Of a DNA stretch of 64,000 nucleotides, positions 30,410-41,803 are shown piece after piece. The DNA is taken from the NCBI GenBank assembly GCA_002189035.1, contig CM007992.1, positions 1,984,001-2,048,000 on the forward strand. The letters run 5' to 3'. The DNA is from Utricularia gibba. Taxonomy: Eukaryota > Streptophyta > Magnoliopsida > Lamiales > Lentibulariaceae. The position numbers and the translations under genes are program-made. The first letter of the stretch is position 1, and every line of letters begins with the position of its first letter. The notes beneath the pieces were generated by a model that ran no database searches, had not been told where the DNA came from, and was given only the letters and a program-made list of their open reading frames with translations.

Positions 30410-30731
30410 TGTTGGAGATCAGCCTCAATCCAAAGTTTGAAGGTGATTGGAAGCACTAATCTTGTGTCATAATGTTATATTTCAGATAAAAGGTGTTGAG
30501 TTCGAGCATGGAAGTGTTGAATTCGAGTTGTTGGGCTTTTTGTGTGTTTTCAATAATTGTGGCCCACTGTTGGGTAACCTAGGTATTGGGTATATATAAA
30601 CCCTACTAGGAATGCGTGTCAATTAGGGTTTTGGTCATTCTTATTGTTCATGAGTCGTTTTTCATTCAAAGTGATCTCAGAAGCATTACCTTTTTGTTAC
30701 TTCCCAAGACTCTCTTTTTCTTGCATCAACA
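30410..30731 (+). repeat. 5' LTR of Co7 (322 bp, C type)
   Basis: TGTTGGAGATCAG to TTGCATCAACA, with a TATATATAAA box at about 30590 as the likely promoter element. Confidence 0.97.
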
Positions 30732-30743
30732 TGGTATCGGAGC
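30732..30743 (+). promoter_or_regulatory. Primer-binding site of Co7, variant
   Basis: TGGTATCGGAGC. Position 8 is G where the other copies have A (TGGTATCAGAGC). Co11 shares the same G. Confidence 0.9.
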
Positions 30744-30849
30744 AGTAAGGTTCTCAAACCTGTGCTCGTTTCAGTATTTTATTTACCGTTCAGCGTTTTT
30801 TACTTGGTGGATTACAAAATATCAACCCAAAGCTTTTCAAGCGGTGGCT

Positions 30850-31314
30850 ATGATGGCATCTGGTAGAGGACCTCCAATATTTGATGGTTCAGAGTATGGA
30901 AGTTGGGTCAAAAAGATGCGCAGCTACCTTCGGGTCAGAAAGATTTGGGATGTTGTTGAAAGGGAGATTCCGGCTATTACAATAACAAGCAAATCCACAT
31001 CAGAACAGCAAGAGGAAGCTGAGTATCTTCAACAGAGAAAAGATGAAGCAATGGATGCCTTGTATCAAGCCATCTCTGAACATCTATTTGATGATATTGC
31101 AGAGTGTCAATCAGCAAAAGAAATATGGAATACTCTCAAATCCCATTATGAAGGCGATGCCAAACTCAGAGAGATATTATGCAAAAACAAGCTGGAGGAC
31201 TTTGAGAGGAACAAAATGTTAGACAATGAAACCATACAAGTCTATTATGAACGTACTGCGAAGCTTGTGAAGGAGATTCGAGGATTGGGGAAAAACTTGA
31301 GGATCAAAAGGTGA
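30850..31314 (+). CDS. Co7 gag N-terminal frame
   Basis: 154 codons from the ATGATG start (MMASGRGPPIFDG). Capsid-type gag with KKMRSYLRVRKIWDVVE and ending RGLGKN. A G-run at 31287-31290 has four G where Co11 has five. The loss shifts the frame and stops after LRIKR. A +1 change of frame here would restore reading into the next open frame. Confidence 0.9.
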   Translation: MMASGRGPPIFDGSEYGSWVKKMRSYLRVRKIWDVVEREIPAITITSKSTSEQQEEAEYLQQRKDEAMDALYQAISEHLFDDIAECQSAKEIWNTLKSHYEGDAKLREILCKNKLEDFERNKMLDNETIQVYYERTAKLVKEIRGLGKNLRIKR

Positions 31315-34300
31315 TTAGCAAGGCAATCATGAGCCTACCTGCAAGATTCGAGCCAAAGTTATGTGCATTTGAGACAGAAAGAAAAATCTTTGACATTATT
31401 GAAGGAAAGCTCCATCAGCTGTATCCTGAATATCCTGTTACACCAGAGCCAACATTTAGAGAGTTCATGATTGAGTTGCAATCTACAGAAAAGAGATTGG
31501 AACTAAGAGATGGTTATGAAGTTGAGAAAACTTATGGTGAAGCTGCTCTCCTCACCAAAATGCAGAATATGAATGTAACCTCAGGTGCAATTAACAATGT
31601 CAAAGATGTCAAGTCAACAGCCATCAAACAATCACCAACGTCAATCCAAACATCAACGATGGGCAATCAGAAGTGCAGGCATTGTGACAAATCCAACCAT
31701 AAGAGTGAAGATTGTTGGACTTTAAGCACAAATGCTTGCAAGCATTGCAACAAACAGAATCACAGGAGTGAGTTTTGTTGGTGGAAGCCTGATGCTTTGT
31801 GCACGAAATGCAATCAAAGAGGCCATCTTGATAAGGTATGTGGAATGTCCAATCCAATAAAAGTTGAACATAACAAGAAGACTACTTCCAGGGAAGAGAA
31901 ATCACATGCATCCTTTACCTACTTTGAAGATGAGCCAGAAATATCTTTTGAAAATCCTTTTGAGTATGAGTGTGCTCTAATGACAGTAGCCTCAGATGCT
32001 AAAGATTGGTACTTGGACTCTGGTGCCTCCTATCATGTATGTTGTGATACAAGGTCATTTCTCAAGCTTGAAAGGATTGGGAAGGAGGTAAGCACGTGCA
32101 CTGGTGAAAATATTGGCACTGTGGGCAAAGGAAGCATTTTACTCTTGCTAAAAGAAGGAATTGTTCAAGTTGATGATGTTTATTATTCACCAAACCTCAA
32201 ACAGAACCTGTTGAGCTTTGGCCAATTGAGCAGGCAAGGTTTTGACATTGAGCTGATGAAGGATGCTGGTGGTATAACCACTAAAGTTAAGGTTGCTGAT
32301 CCAAAAACGAAGATTGAATTCCATGCTGTGTTGACCACCTACAACCTCTACCAAATCATGGTCAGTGATCATAAAAGTTGTATTTTCTCACTTCAGGATC
32401 AAAGCAGCCTTTGGCACAAACGTTTTGGGCACTATAGCTTCAACAATTTGAAAATATTGCAGAAGAATAAGGAAGTACTGGAATTGAAAGACATCAAGTT
32501 TGCTAATGCCATATGTGAAGTGTGCCATCAAGGTAAGCAATGTAGAAAGCCGTTTTATTCCAGTGATTCAGTAGCAAAGGAGAAATTAGAGCTTGTGCAT
32601 ACAGATGTTTGTGGACCATTTAAGGAATGTTCATTAGGGGGGAGTAGATATTTTGTTACATTCATTGATGATTATTCACGTTATTGTTGGGTTTACTTTC
32701 TTAAAAGCAAGTCAGAAGTTCATCATATCTTTCGAAAATTCAAAGTGATGATTGAGAATCAGAGTGGATGCTCTTTGAAGATGATTAGATCAGACAATGG
32801 AGGCGAATTCTACAATAATAGCATGAGAATGTTCTGTGAAAATGAGGGAATCATGCATCAATTCACCGTACCATATTCTCCACAACAGAATGGTGTATGT
32901 GAAAGGAGAAACAGAACAATCCTTGATATGTCAAGATGTCTATTGTTTGAGAAAGATCTTCCTGTAAATTTCTGGGCTGAAGCGGTATCTACATCTGTAT
33001 ATCTATTGAACTTGCTTCCCTCAAGGGCGATTAGTGGAAAAACCGCGCATGAAAAATGGCATGGTTATATTAAAAAGGTTGATCATCTCAGAATCTTTGG
33101 TAGTCTGTGTTTTACTCATGTACCAGACCAAAAACGAGGAAAACTTGATAAGAAATCTGCATCTGGTGTATTTGTTGGTTATAGCAACACTACCAAGGGA
33201 TATAAAGTTTATTTACCTCAACATAAGAAATTTATTTTCAGCCATGATGTCACTTTTGATGAAGGTGCAAGGTATACTTTAATTGATAATTGCATTTCTC
33301 TGAATGATGTAGAAGCTTATAAAAGTGATGGAAGGCATAGCACCCATGGGAAAGGAGACCTCTGGACACACATGTCTCAAAACTTCTCTTCCAGGAATTC
33401 AACAAACCAAGAAACTTCAGAACTCGTTCATGAAGATTCAAATCAAGTAAATGATCAGCATTCAGATGAGAATTTTCCAGCTCCAGAGGAGGAGAAGGCC
33501 AATGATCTACATTCAGATGGGAATTTCGAAATCCCAGAAGAGGAGCAAGGCACGAATGCAGAAGACTCATCAACAGATGAATCTGATGGAGAGGAACCTG
33601 ATACTGATGATGAAGATTATTACCCATCTGATCGTGATTGGCAAAGGAGGAAACGCAAAAACATCAGAGATTCAATAGATAATGAAGATAGTCATGTTAC
33701 TGACATTAAACGAAGCAAAAGAAACAAGGCTCCTAAAATCAGTTTCTCCAAGTTGAATGATGATGTCCAAGATGCTGTAGCTGATATTTTGGCTGGATTA
33801 TTGACAGGAGATCCGACATCATTTGAAGTGGCTGTACAAAATCCGAAATGGAGAGAGGCCATGAAGGAAGAAATGAACTCTATACTTGAAAATGAAACAT
33901 GGGAGTTAGTTGATAAACCCAAGGATAGAGGTTTCAAACCTATTGGCCTCAAGTGGTTATTCAAAACCAAGATAAATGCAGATGGCTCTATCAACAAATA
34001 TAAGGCTAGATTAGTAGCCAAGGGATATAGTCAGATCAAAGGAATAAATTTTCATGAGATTTTTGCACCAGTAGCAAGATTTGACACGATTAAAGTACTT
34101 CTTGCCATCTCAGCTGCTCATGGATGGAAAGTGCATCACATGGATGTCAAGACTGCGTTCTTAAATGGTGTGTTGGAGGAGGTTGTTTTTGTTGAACAAC
34201 CAAAGGGCTTCGAAGTGTCAGGTCATGAAGACAAGGTATTGAAGCTAAAGAAATCTCTCTATGGGTTGAAGCAAGCTCCTAGAGCATGGAATGAACGCAT

Positions 34301-35420
34301 GGATAACTTTCTCCAGGGTATTGGTTTCAGAAAAACATATAGTGATTACTCATTATATGTTAAAGGAAAAGAAGATGATCGTTTATTTATTAGCTTATAT
34401 GTGGATGATCTTATGATTACCTCAGGTAATGAAAGGAAGATTGAGGAATTCAAAGCTCTACTCAAAAATGAATTCAAGATGACTGACCTTGGAATGATGT
34501 CCTATTATCTAGGCATGGAAATTCATCAATTTGAAGGTGTTGGAACATTCATATCTCAGAAAAAGTACTGTAATGAACTTCTTGAAAGGTTTGGGTTCAA
34601 AGATGTCAATCCTTCAAAAACGCCTTTGGATTACAAACAAGTGATTGGAGAGAACAATCAGGGAAAGAATGTGGATGCCATTACATATAGAAGTATGATT
34701 GGAAGCCTCATTTATCTCCAGCATACAAGGCCTGACTTGTGTTTTTGTGTAAATGTCTTATCTCGCTTCCTCAACAAACCAACAACAACTCACATGGCAG
34801 CTGTGAAAAGAGCTTTCAGGTACATAAAATCTACTATTGATTTCGGATTGTTCTATCCCTATGAAGGTGAAAAACCAGTCTTGAAACTTAGAGCCTACTC
34901 AGATAGTGATTATGCTATGGCTGAAGATAGCAAGAGTACATATGGTGCACTCTTCTTCTTAAATAAGAGTCCTGTAGTCTGGTTTTCGAAGAAACAAAAA
35001 GTCGTAGCACAATCAACAGCTGAAGCAGAATACATCTCAGCAGCACATGCTTCGAACTATTGTGTTTGGTTGAGGCAGATGCTAAACGAACTTGGATTCA
35101 TACAAAAGGAAGCTACACATCTGCTTATGGATAATCGAGCTGCAATCTCCATTGCCAAAGATCCAACGAACTTCAGCAAAGCCAAGCACATAAGAATCAG
35201 GTATCATGTCATAAGGAATTACATCAAGGAGAAGAAGATTAAAGTGCAGTATGTTGAGAGTGGGAATCAGCTTGCTGATGGGCTCACCAAAGGTTTGAAC
35301 AGAGTTCAGTTTGAGCTAGCAAGGAAGAACATGAATCTCATGACTATAGAAGACTTTCTCAAGTTGGGAGATCTCGGTCTGGGGGGGAGTGTTGGAGATC
35401 AGCCTCAATCCAAAGTTTGA
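31311..35420 (+). CDS. Co7 gag C-part-PR-INT-RT-RNase H
   Basis: 1369 codons open, overlapping the upstream frame by 4 nt; the first ATG in frame is near 31329. Three zinc knuckles lie at about residues 120-177, the protease DSGASYH near 236, integrase zinc domain near 365-420 and core (DVCGPF, SDNGGEF, NGVCERRN). Then come the acidic linker, RT ([19 protein letters not shown]) and RNase H (AYSDSDYA, STAEAEY, MDNRAAIS, LADGLTKG). It ends [10 protein letters not shown] inside the 3' LTR. All catalytic motifs look intact. It lacks its own gag start because of the 1-base deletion upstream. Confidence 0.93.
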   Translation: MISKAIMSLPARFEPKLCAFETERKIFDIIEGKLHQLYPEYPVTPEPTFREFMIELQSTEKRLELRDGYEVEKTYGEAALLTKMQNMNVTSGAINNVKDVKSTAIKQSPTSIQTSTMGNQKCRHCDKSNHKSEDCWTLSTNACKHCNKQNHRSEFCWWKPDALCTKCNQRGHLDKVCGMSNPIKVEHNKKTTSREEKSHASFTYFEDEPEISFENPFEYECALMTVASDAKDWYLDSGASYHVCCDTRSFLKLERIGKEVSTCTGENIGTVGKGSILLLLKEGIVQVDDVYYSPNLKQNLLSFGQLSRQGFDIELMKDAGGITTKVKVADPKTKIEFHAVLTTYNLYQIMVSDHKSCIFSLQDQSSLWHKRFGHYSFNNLKILQKNKEVLELKDIKFANAICEVCHQGKQCRKPFYSSDSVAKEKLELVHTDVCGPFKECSLGGSRYFVTFIDDYSRYCWVYFLKSKSEVHHIFRKFKVMIENQSGCSLKMIRSDNGGEFYNNSMRMFCENEGIMHQFTVPYSPQQNGVCERRNRTILDMSRCLLFEKDLPVNFWAEAVSTSVYLLNLLPSRAISGKTAHEKWHGYIKKVDHLRIFGSLCFTHVPDQKRGKLDKKSASGVFVGYSNTTKGYKVYLPQHKKFIFSHDVTFDEGARYTLIDNCISLNDVEAYKSDGRHSTHGKGDLWTHMSQNFSSRNSTNQETSELVHEDSNQVNDQHSDENFPAPEEEKANDLHSDGNFEIPEEEQGTNAEDSSTDESDGEEPDTDDEDYYPSDRDWQRRKRKNIRDSIDNEDSHVTDIKRSKRNKAPKISFSKLNDDVQDAVADILAGLLTGDPTSFEVAVQNPKWREAMKEEMNSILENETWELVDKPKDRGFKPIGLKWLFKTKINADGSINKYKARLVAKGYSQIKGINFHEIFAPVARFDTIKVLLAISAAHGWKVHHMDVKTAFLNGVLEEVVFVEQPKGFEVSGHEDKVLKLKKSLYGLKQAPRAWNERMDNFLQGIGFRKTYSDYSLYVKGKEDDRLFISLYVDDLMITSGNERKIEEFKALLKNEFKMTDLGMMSYYLGMEIHQFEGVGTFISQKKYCNELLERFGFKDVNPSKTPLDYKQVIGENNQGKNVDAITYRSMIGSLIYLQHTRPDLCFCVNVLSRFLNKPTTTHMAAVKRAFRYIKSTIDFGLFYPYEGEKPVLKLRAYSDSDYAMAEDSKSTYGALFFLNKSPVVWFSKKQKVVAQSTAEAEYISAAHASNYCVWLRQMLNELGFIQKEATHLLMDNRAAISIAKDPTNFSKAKHIRIRYHVIRNYIKEKKIKVQYVESGNQLADGLTKGLNRVQFELARKNMNLMTIEDFLKLGDLGLGGSVGDQPQSKV
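35376..35389 (+). promoter_or_regulatory. Polypurine tract of Co7
   Basis: CTGGGGGGGAG directly before the 3' LTR; primes plus-strand DNA synthesis. The tract is inside the open reading frame. Confidence 0.85.
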
Positions 35421-35711
35421 AGGTGATTGGAAGCACTAATCTTGTGTCATAATGTTATATTTCAGATAAAAGGTGTTGAGTTCGAGCATGGAAGTGTTGA
35501 ATTCGAGTTGTTGGGCTTTTTGTGTGTTTTCAATAATTGTGGCCCACTGTTGGGTAACCTAGGTATTGGGTATATATAAACCCTACTAGGAATGCGTGTC
35601 AATTAGGGTTTTGGTCATTCTTATTGTTCATGAGTCGTTTTTCATTCAAAGTGATCTCAGAAGCATTACCTTTTTGTTACTTCCCAAGACTCTCTTTTTC
35701 TTGCATCAACA
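35390..35711 (+). repeat. 3' LTR of Co7 (322 bp)
   Basis: Identical to 30410-30731. Followed by GCATC. Confidence 0.97.
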
Positions 35712-38700
35712 GCATCCACATTCTTTCCCTGATTGTTCTCTCCAATCACTTGTTTGTAATCCAAAGGCGTTTTTGAAGGATTGACATCTTTGAACCCAAA
35801 CCTTTCAAGAAGTTCATTACAGTACTTTTTCTGAGATATGAATGTTCCAACACCTTCAAGCTGATGAATTTCCATGCCTAGATAGTAAGACATCATTCCA
35901 AGGTCAGTCATTTTGAATTCATTTTTGAGCAGAGCTTTGAATTCCTCAATCTTCCTTTCATTACCTGAGGTAATCATAAGATCATCCACATATAAGCTAA
36001 TAAATAAACGATCATCTTCTTTTCCTTTAACATATAGTGAGTAATCACTATATGTTTTTCTGAAACCAATACCCTGAAGAAAGTTATCCATGCGTTCATT
36101 CCATGCTCTAGGAGCTTGCTTCAACCCATAGAGAGATTTCTTTAGCTTCAATACCTTGTCTTCATGACCTGACACTTCGAAGCCCTTTGGTTGTTCAACA
36201 AAAACAACCTCCTCCAACACACCATTTAAGAACGCAGTCTTGACATCCATGTGATGCACTTTCCATCCATGAGCAGCTGAAATGGCAAGAAGTACTTTAA
36301 TCGTGTCAAATCTTGCTACTGGTGCAAAAACCTCATGAAAATTTATTCCTTTGATCTGACTATATCCCTTGGCTACTAATCTAGCCTTATATTTGTTGAT
36401 AGAACCATCTGCATTCATCTTGGTTTTGAATAACCACTTGAGGCCAATAGGTTTGAAACCTCTATCCTTGGGTTTATCAACTAACTCCCATGTTTCATTT
36501 TCAAGTATAGAGTTCATTTCTTCCTTCATGGCCTCTCTCCATTTCGGATTTTGTACAGCCACTTCAAATGATGTCGGATCTCCTGTCAATAATCCAGCCA
36601 AAATATCAGCTACAGCATCTTGGACATCATCATTCAACTTGGAGAAACTTATTGTAGGAGCCTTGTTTCTTTTGCTTCGTCTAATGTCAGTAACATGACT
36701 ATCTTCATTATCTATTGAATCTCTGATGTTTTTGCGTTTCCTCCTTTGACAATCACGATCAGATGGGTAATAATCTTCATCATCAGTATCAGGTTCCTCT
36801 CCATCAGATTCATCTGTTGATGAGTCTTCTGCATTCGTGCCTTGCTCCTCTTCTGGGATTTCGAAATTCCCATCTGAATGTAGATCATTGGCCTTCTCCT
36901 CCTCTGGAGCTGGAAAATTCTCATCTGAATGCTGATCATTTACTTGATTTGAATCTTCATGAACGAGTTCTGAAGTTTCTTGGTTTGTTGAATTCCTGGA
37001 AGAGAAGTTTTGAGACATGTGTGTCCAGAGGTCTCCTTTCCCATGGGTGCTATGCCTTCCATCACTTTTATGAGCTTCTACATCATTCAGAGAAATGCAA
37101 TCATCAATTAAAGTATACCTTGCACCTTCATCAAAAGTGACATCATGGCTGAAAATAAATTTCTTATGTTGAGGTAAATAAACTTTATATCCCTTGGTAG
37201 TGTTGCTATAACCAACAAATACACCAGATGCAGATTTCTTATCAAGTTTTCCTCGTTTTTGGTCTGGTACATGAGTAAAACACAGACTACCAAAGATTCT
37301 GAGATGATCAACCTTTTTAATATAACCATGCCATTTTTCATGCGCGGTTTTTCCACTAATCGCCCTTGAGGGAAGCAAGTTCAATAGATATACAGATGTA
37401 GATACCGCTTCAGCCCAGAAATTTACAGGAAGATCTTTCTCAAACAATAGACATCTTGACATATCAAGGATTGTTCTGTTTCTCCTTTCACATACACCAT
37501 TCTGTTGTGGAGAATATGGTACGGTGAATTGATGCATGATTCCCTCATTTTCACAGAACATTCTCATGCTATTATTGTAGAATTCGCCTCCATTGTCTGA
37601 TCTAATCATCTTCAAAGAGCATCCACTCTGATTCTCAATCATCACTTTGAATTTTCGAAAGATATGATGAACTTCTGACTTGCTTTTAAGAAAGTAAACC
37701 CAACAATAACGTGAATAATCATCAATGAATGTAACAAAATATCTACTCCCCCCTAATGAACATTCCTTAAATGGTCCACAAACATCTGTATGCACAAGCT
37801 CTAATTTCTCCTTTGCTACTGAATCACTGGAATAAAACGGCTTTCTACATTGCTTACCTTGATGGCACACTTCACATATGGCATTAGCAAACTTGATGTC
37901 TTTCAATTCCAGTACTTCCTTATTCTTCTGCAATATTTTCAAATTGTTGAAGCTATAGTGCCCAAAACGTTTGTGCCAAAGGCTGCTTTGATCCTGAAGT
38001 GAGAAAATACAACTTTTATGATCACTGACCATGATTTGGTAGAGGTTGTAGGTGGTCAACACAGCATGGAATTCAATCTTCGTTTTTGGATCAGCAACCT
38101 TAACTTTAGTGGTTATACCACCAGCATCCTTCATCAGCTCAATGTCAAAACCTTGCCTGCTCAATTGGCCAAAGCTCAACAGGTTCTGTTTGAGGTTTGG
38201 TGAATAATAAACATCATCAACTTGAACAATTCCTTCTTTTAGCAAGAGTAAAATGCTTCCTTTGCCCACAGTGCCAATATTTTCACCAGTGCACGTGCTT
38301 ACCTCCTTCCCAATCCTTTCAAGCTTGAGAAATGACCTTGTATCACAACATACATGATAGGAGGCACCAGAGTCCAAGTACCAATCTTTAGCATCTGAGG
38401 CTACTGTCATTAGAGCACACTCATACTCAAAAGGATTTTCAAAAGATATTTCTGGCTCATCTTCAAAGTAGGTAAAGGATGCATGTGATTTCTCTTCCCT
38501 GGAAGTAGTCTTCTTGTTATGTTCAACTTTTATTGGATTGGACATTCCACATACCTTATCAAGATGGCCTCTTTGATTGCATTTCGTGCACAAAGCATCA
38601 GGCTTCCACCAACAAAACTCACTCCTGTGATTCTGTTTGTTGCAATGCTTGCAAGCATTTGTGCTTAAAGTCCAACAATCTTCACTCTTATGGTTGGATT

Positions 38701-39340
38701 TGTCACAATGCCTGCACTTCTGATTGCCCATCGTTGATGTTTGGATTGACGTTGGTGATTGTTTGATGGCTGTTGACTTGACATCTTTGACATTGTTAAT
38801 TGCACCTGAGGTTACATTCATATTCTGCATTTTGGTGAGGAGAGCAGCTTCACCATAAGTTTTCTCAACTTCATAACCATCTCTTAGTTCCAATCTCTTT
38901 TCTGTAGATTGCAACTCAATCATGAACTCTCTAAATGTTGGCTCTGGTGTAACAGGATATTCAGGATACAGCTGATGGAGCTTTCCTTCAATAATGTCAA
39001 AGATTTTTCTTTCTGTCTCAAATGCACATAACTTTGGCTCGAATCTTGCAGGTAGGCTCATGATTGCCTTGCTAATCACCTTTTGATCCTCAAGTTTTTC
39101 CCCCAATCCTCGAATCTCCTTCACAAGCTTCGCAGTACGTTCATAATAGACTTGTATGGTTTCATTGTCTAACATTTTGTTCCTCTCAAAGTCCTCCAGC
39201 TTGTTTTTGCATAATATCTCTCTGAGTTTGGCATCGCCTTCATAATGGGATTTGAGAGTATTCCATATTTCTTTTGCTGATTGACACTCTGCAATATCAT
39301 CAAATAGATGTTCAGAGATGGCTTGATACAAGGCATCCAT
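35712..39340 (-). pseudogene. Co6 gag-PR-INT-RT main frame
   Basis: Open frame from gag (MDALYQAISEHLFDD) through three zinc knuckles, protease (DSGASYH), integrase (WHKRFGH, DVCGPF, SDNGGEF, NGVCERRN) and RT ([19 protein letters not shown]) to the Co7 insertion. The gag start (ATG at 39537, MMASGRGPP) lies in another frame: a 4-bp loss near 39373 (CAGAGG for CAGCAAGAGG) breaks it. Co8 shares the loss. One linker tryptophan is cysteine (DRDCQRRKRK). With Co7 excised in thought, only the gag break would disable it. Confidence 0.93.
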
Positions 39341-39643
39341 TGCTTCATCTTTTCTCTGTTGAAGATACTCAGCTTCCTCTGTTCTGATGTGGATTTGCTT
39401 GTTATTGTAATAGCCGGAATCTCCCTTTCAACAACATCCCAAATCTTTCTGACCCGAAGGTAGCTGCGCATCTTTTTGACCCAGCTTCCATACTCTGAAC
39501 CATCAAATATTGGAGGTCCTCTACCAGATGCCATCATAGCCACCGCTTGACAAGCTTTGGGTTGATACTTGGTAGTCCACCAGGTAAAAAACGCTGAACG
39601 GTATATAAAATACTGAAACGAACACAGGTTTGAGAACCTTACT

Positions 39644-39655
39644 GCTCTGATACCA
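39644..39655 (-). promoter_or_regulatory. Primer-binding site of Co6
   Basis: TGGTATCAGAGC on the minus strand, directly after the 5' LTR. Confidence 0.9.
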
Positions 39656-39978
39656 TGTTATTGCAAGAAAAATAGAGTCTTGGGAAGTAACAAAAAGGTA
39701 ATGCTTATGAGATCACCTTAGATGAAAAACGACTCATGAACAATAATAATGACCGAAAACCTAATGACACGCATTCCTAGTAGGGTTTATATATACCCAA
39801 TACCTAGGTTACCCAACAGTGGGCCACAATCATTGAAAACACACAAAAAGCCCAACAACTCAAATCCAACACTTCCATGCTCGAACCCAATACCTTTTTT
39901 ATCTGAAATATGACATTATGACACATGTTTAGTTCTTCCAATCACCTTCAAGGTTTGGATTGAGGCTGATCTCCAACA
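39656..39978 (-). repeat. 5' LTR of Co6 (323 bp)
   Basis: One visible difference from the 3' LTR (TGTTATTGC for TGTTGTTGC in plus-strand text). It is inserted in Gy3 integrase, just after the [12 protein letters not shown] motif. Confidence 0.95.
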
Positions 39979-41674
39979 AAAGCATGCAATTAGTTACCTC
40001 AGTTTGCCCATCGGTTTGAGGGTGTCATGTTGTTGAGTATAACAGTTTAGTGCCAAGTTTACTCCAAGGAACTCTCCAAAAGTGACTGAGAAACCTTGCA
40101 TCTCAGTTTTATGGCAGGGAATAAAGTGTGCCATCTTTGAAAACCTGTCCACATCAACAAAAATTGAATCTCTACCCCTTTGTTTACGAGGTAAGCCTAA
40201 AACAAAGTCCATAGAAATGTCCACCCATGGTTGAGAAGGAGTAGGGAGTGGAGTATACAAACCATTAGGGGCAGTGGTTGATTTAGCCTTCCTACAAGAG
40301 ATACATCTAGAACAAATTCTTTCAACATCCCTTCTCATGTGTGGCCAAAAGAAATGTTGGGTGAGAGTATCAAGAGTCTTTTTAACACAAAAATGTCCCA
40401 TTAGTCCCCCACCATGAGTTTATCTAAGAATCAAATCACGTATGGAGCAAGAAGGAATGCACAGCCTATCTTTCCTATAAAGAAAACCATCTTTCCTGGA
40501 GAATAGTCCAGATGGAGCAAGTTCACATGCCTTATAAATATCCCCAAAATCGTGATCATAAACATATAAGTCAATGATGGTAGCAAATCCAAGAAAATTC
40601 TTGCATCAAGATTAGCTAAAAGAGTGTACTTTCGAGATAAAGCATCACCAACCACATTCTCCTTACCTTTCTTGTATTTGATCACATATGGGAATGTGTC
40701 AATGAATTCCACCCACTTAGCATGTCTTCTATTCAGCTTTCCTTGAGCCTTCAAATGTTTGAGAGACTCATGATTAGTGTGTATCACGAACTCCTTGTAT
40801 CAGCTTTCCTTGAGCCTTTGTCATATGTTCGATAGTTGAGGGTGGCACCATGAAGCTTCTCACTAAAATAAGCAAGTGGACGTCCTTTTTGCATCAACAC
40901 AGCACCAATGCCTAAACCTGATGCATCACATTCAATTTCAAAAGTATGAGAAAAATTTGGAAGTGTTAAGAGAGGTGTTGAGCAAAGCTTATTCTTGAGT
41001 TGTTTGAAAGCATGTTCCTGCTCATCTCCCCAATGAAATGCATGATTTTTCTTGATCAACTGTGTGAGGGGTGCTGCTATAGACCTGAAGTCCCTAACAA
41101 ACCGTCTATAGAAACTTGCTAAGCCATGAAAACTCTTAACTTCACCCACTGATGTAGGTGTTGGCTATTTTTTGATTGCTCTTACTTTCTCTTCATCCAC
41201 AGCTACTCCTGCATCACTTACAACATATCCAAGAAAAGAGACACTATTTGTGCAAAAGACACACTTTCTAATATTAGCAAACAACTTCTCTTTTCTAAGA
41301 GTATCTAACACATCTTTCAAATGCCCTACATGTTCCTCAATACTTTTACTATAAATCAGAATATTATCAAAATAAACAACAACAAATCTACCTATAAGAG
41401 GCCTAAGAACGTGATTCATCAATCTCATAAAGGTGGTAGGAGCATTGGTTAACCCAAAAGGCATAACAACCCACTCATACAAACCAAACTTAGTTTTAAA
41501 AGCAGTTTTCCACTCATCACCTTCCTTCATTCTAATCTGATGATATCCATTTCTCAAATCAATCTTACTAAAAACACAAGCACCATGCAATTCATCAAGC
41601 ATATCTTCAAGTCTAGGGATAGGATGTCTATACTTGATTGTGATGTTGTTGATGGCGCGACAATCAGTGCACAT
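39979..41674 (-). pseudogene. Gy3 (copy 1): gypsy RT-RNase H-INT fragment
   Basis: Minus frames: RT 41674-41165 ([52 protein letters not shown]), RNase H 41149-40784 (FEIECDASGLGIGAVLMQ, GRPLAYFSEKL) and 40787-40431 ([19 protein letters not shown]), then integrase 40401-39994 ([25 protein letters not shown]). It ends near [12 protein letters not shown], where the Co6 LTR cuts in. The catalytic YFDD of RT reads YFDN. Stops separate all parts. The fragment lacks gag, protease and LTRs. It matches the part missing from Gy2. Confidence 0.9.
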
Positions 41675-41803
41675 TTACATACTCGAACACAACATTTACA
41701 TACTTGAATCCAACACCTTTTCTTTATCTAAAACATGACATTATGACACAAGATTAATACTTCCAATCACCTTCAACCTTTGGATTGAGTCTGATCTCCA
41801 ACA
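41675..41803 (-). repeat. Truncated 3' LTR of Co8 (129 bp, B type)
   Basis: Only the start of a B-type LTR, abutting Gy3 RT at the codons for MCTDC. The polypurine tract next to it is a run of 15 G on the minus strand. Confidence 0.9.

Larger units (their letters stand above)
30410..35711 (+). mobile_element. Co7: near-complete Copia element, identical LTRs, TSD GCATC
   Basis: 5302 bp inserted in the RT/RNase H boundary of Co6, in opposite orientation. TSD GCATC at 30405-30409 and 35712-35716. The LTRs (30410-30731 and 35390-35711) are identical over 322 bp by line-by-line reading, so insertion is very recent. The only obvious defect is one missing base in gag. Confidence 0.97.
29371..39978 (-). 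mobile_element. Co6: minus-strand Copia element hosting Co7 (A' subfamily)
   Basis: 5' LTR 39978-39656, primer site, gag-pol to 35712, the Co7 insertion, then pol 30409-29694, polypurine tract and 3' LTR 29693-29371. The two LTRs differ by one base that I can see. Despite this youth the flanks do not match: GCTTT upstream (gypsy integrase Gy3) against AACCA downstream (Gy1 leader), so the element has lost one original flank. Confidence 0.9.
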
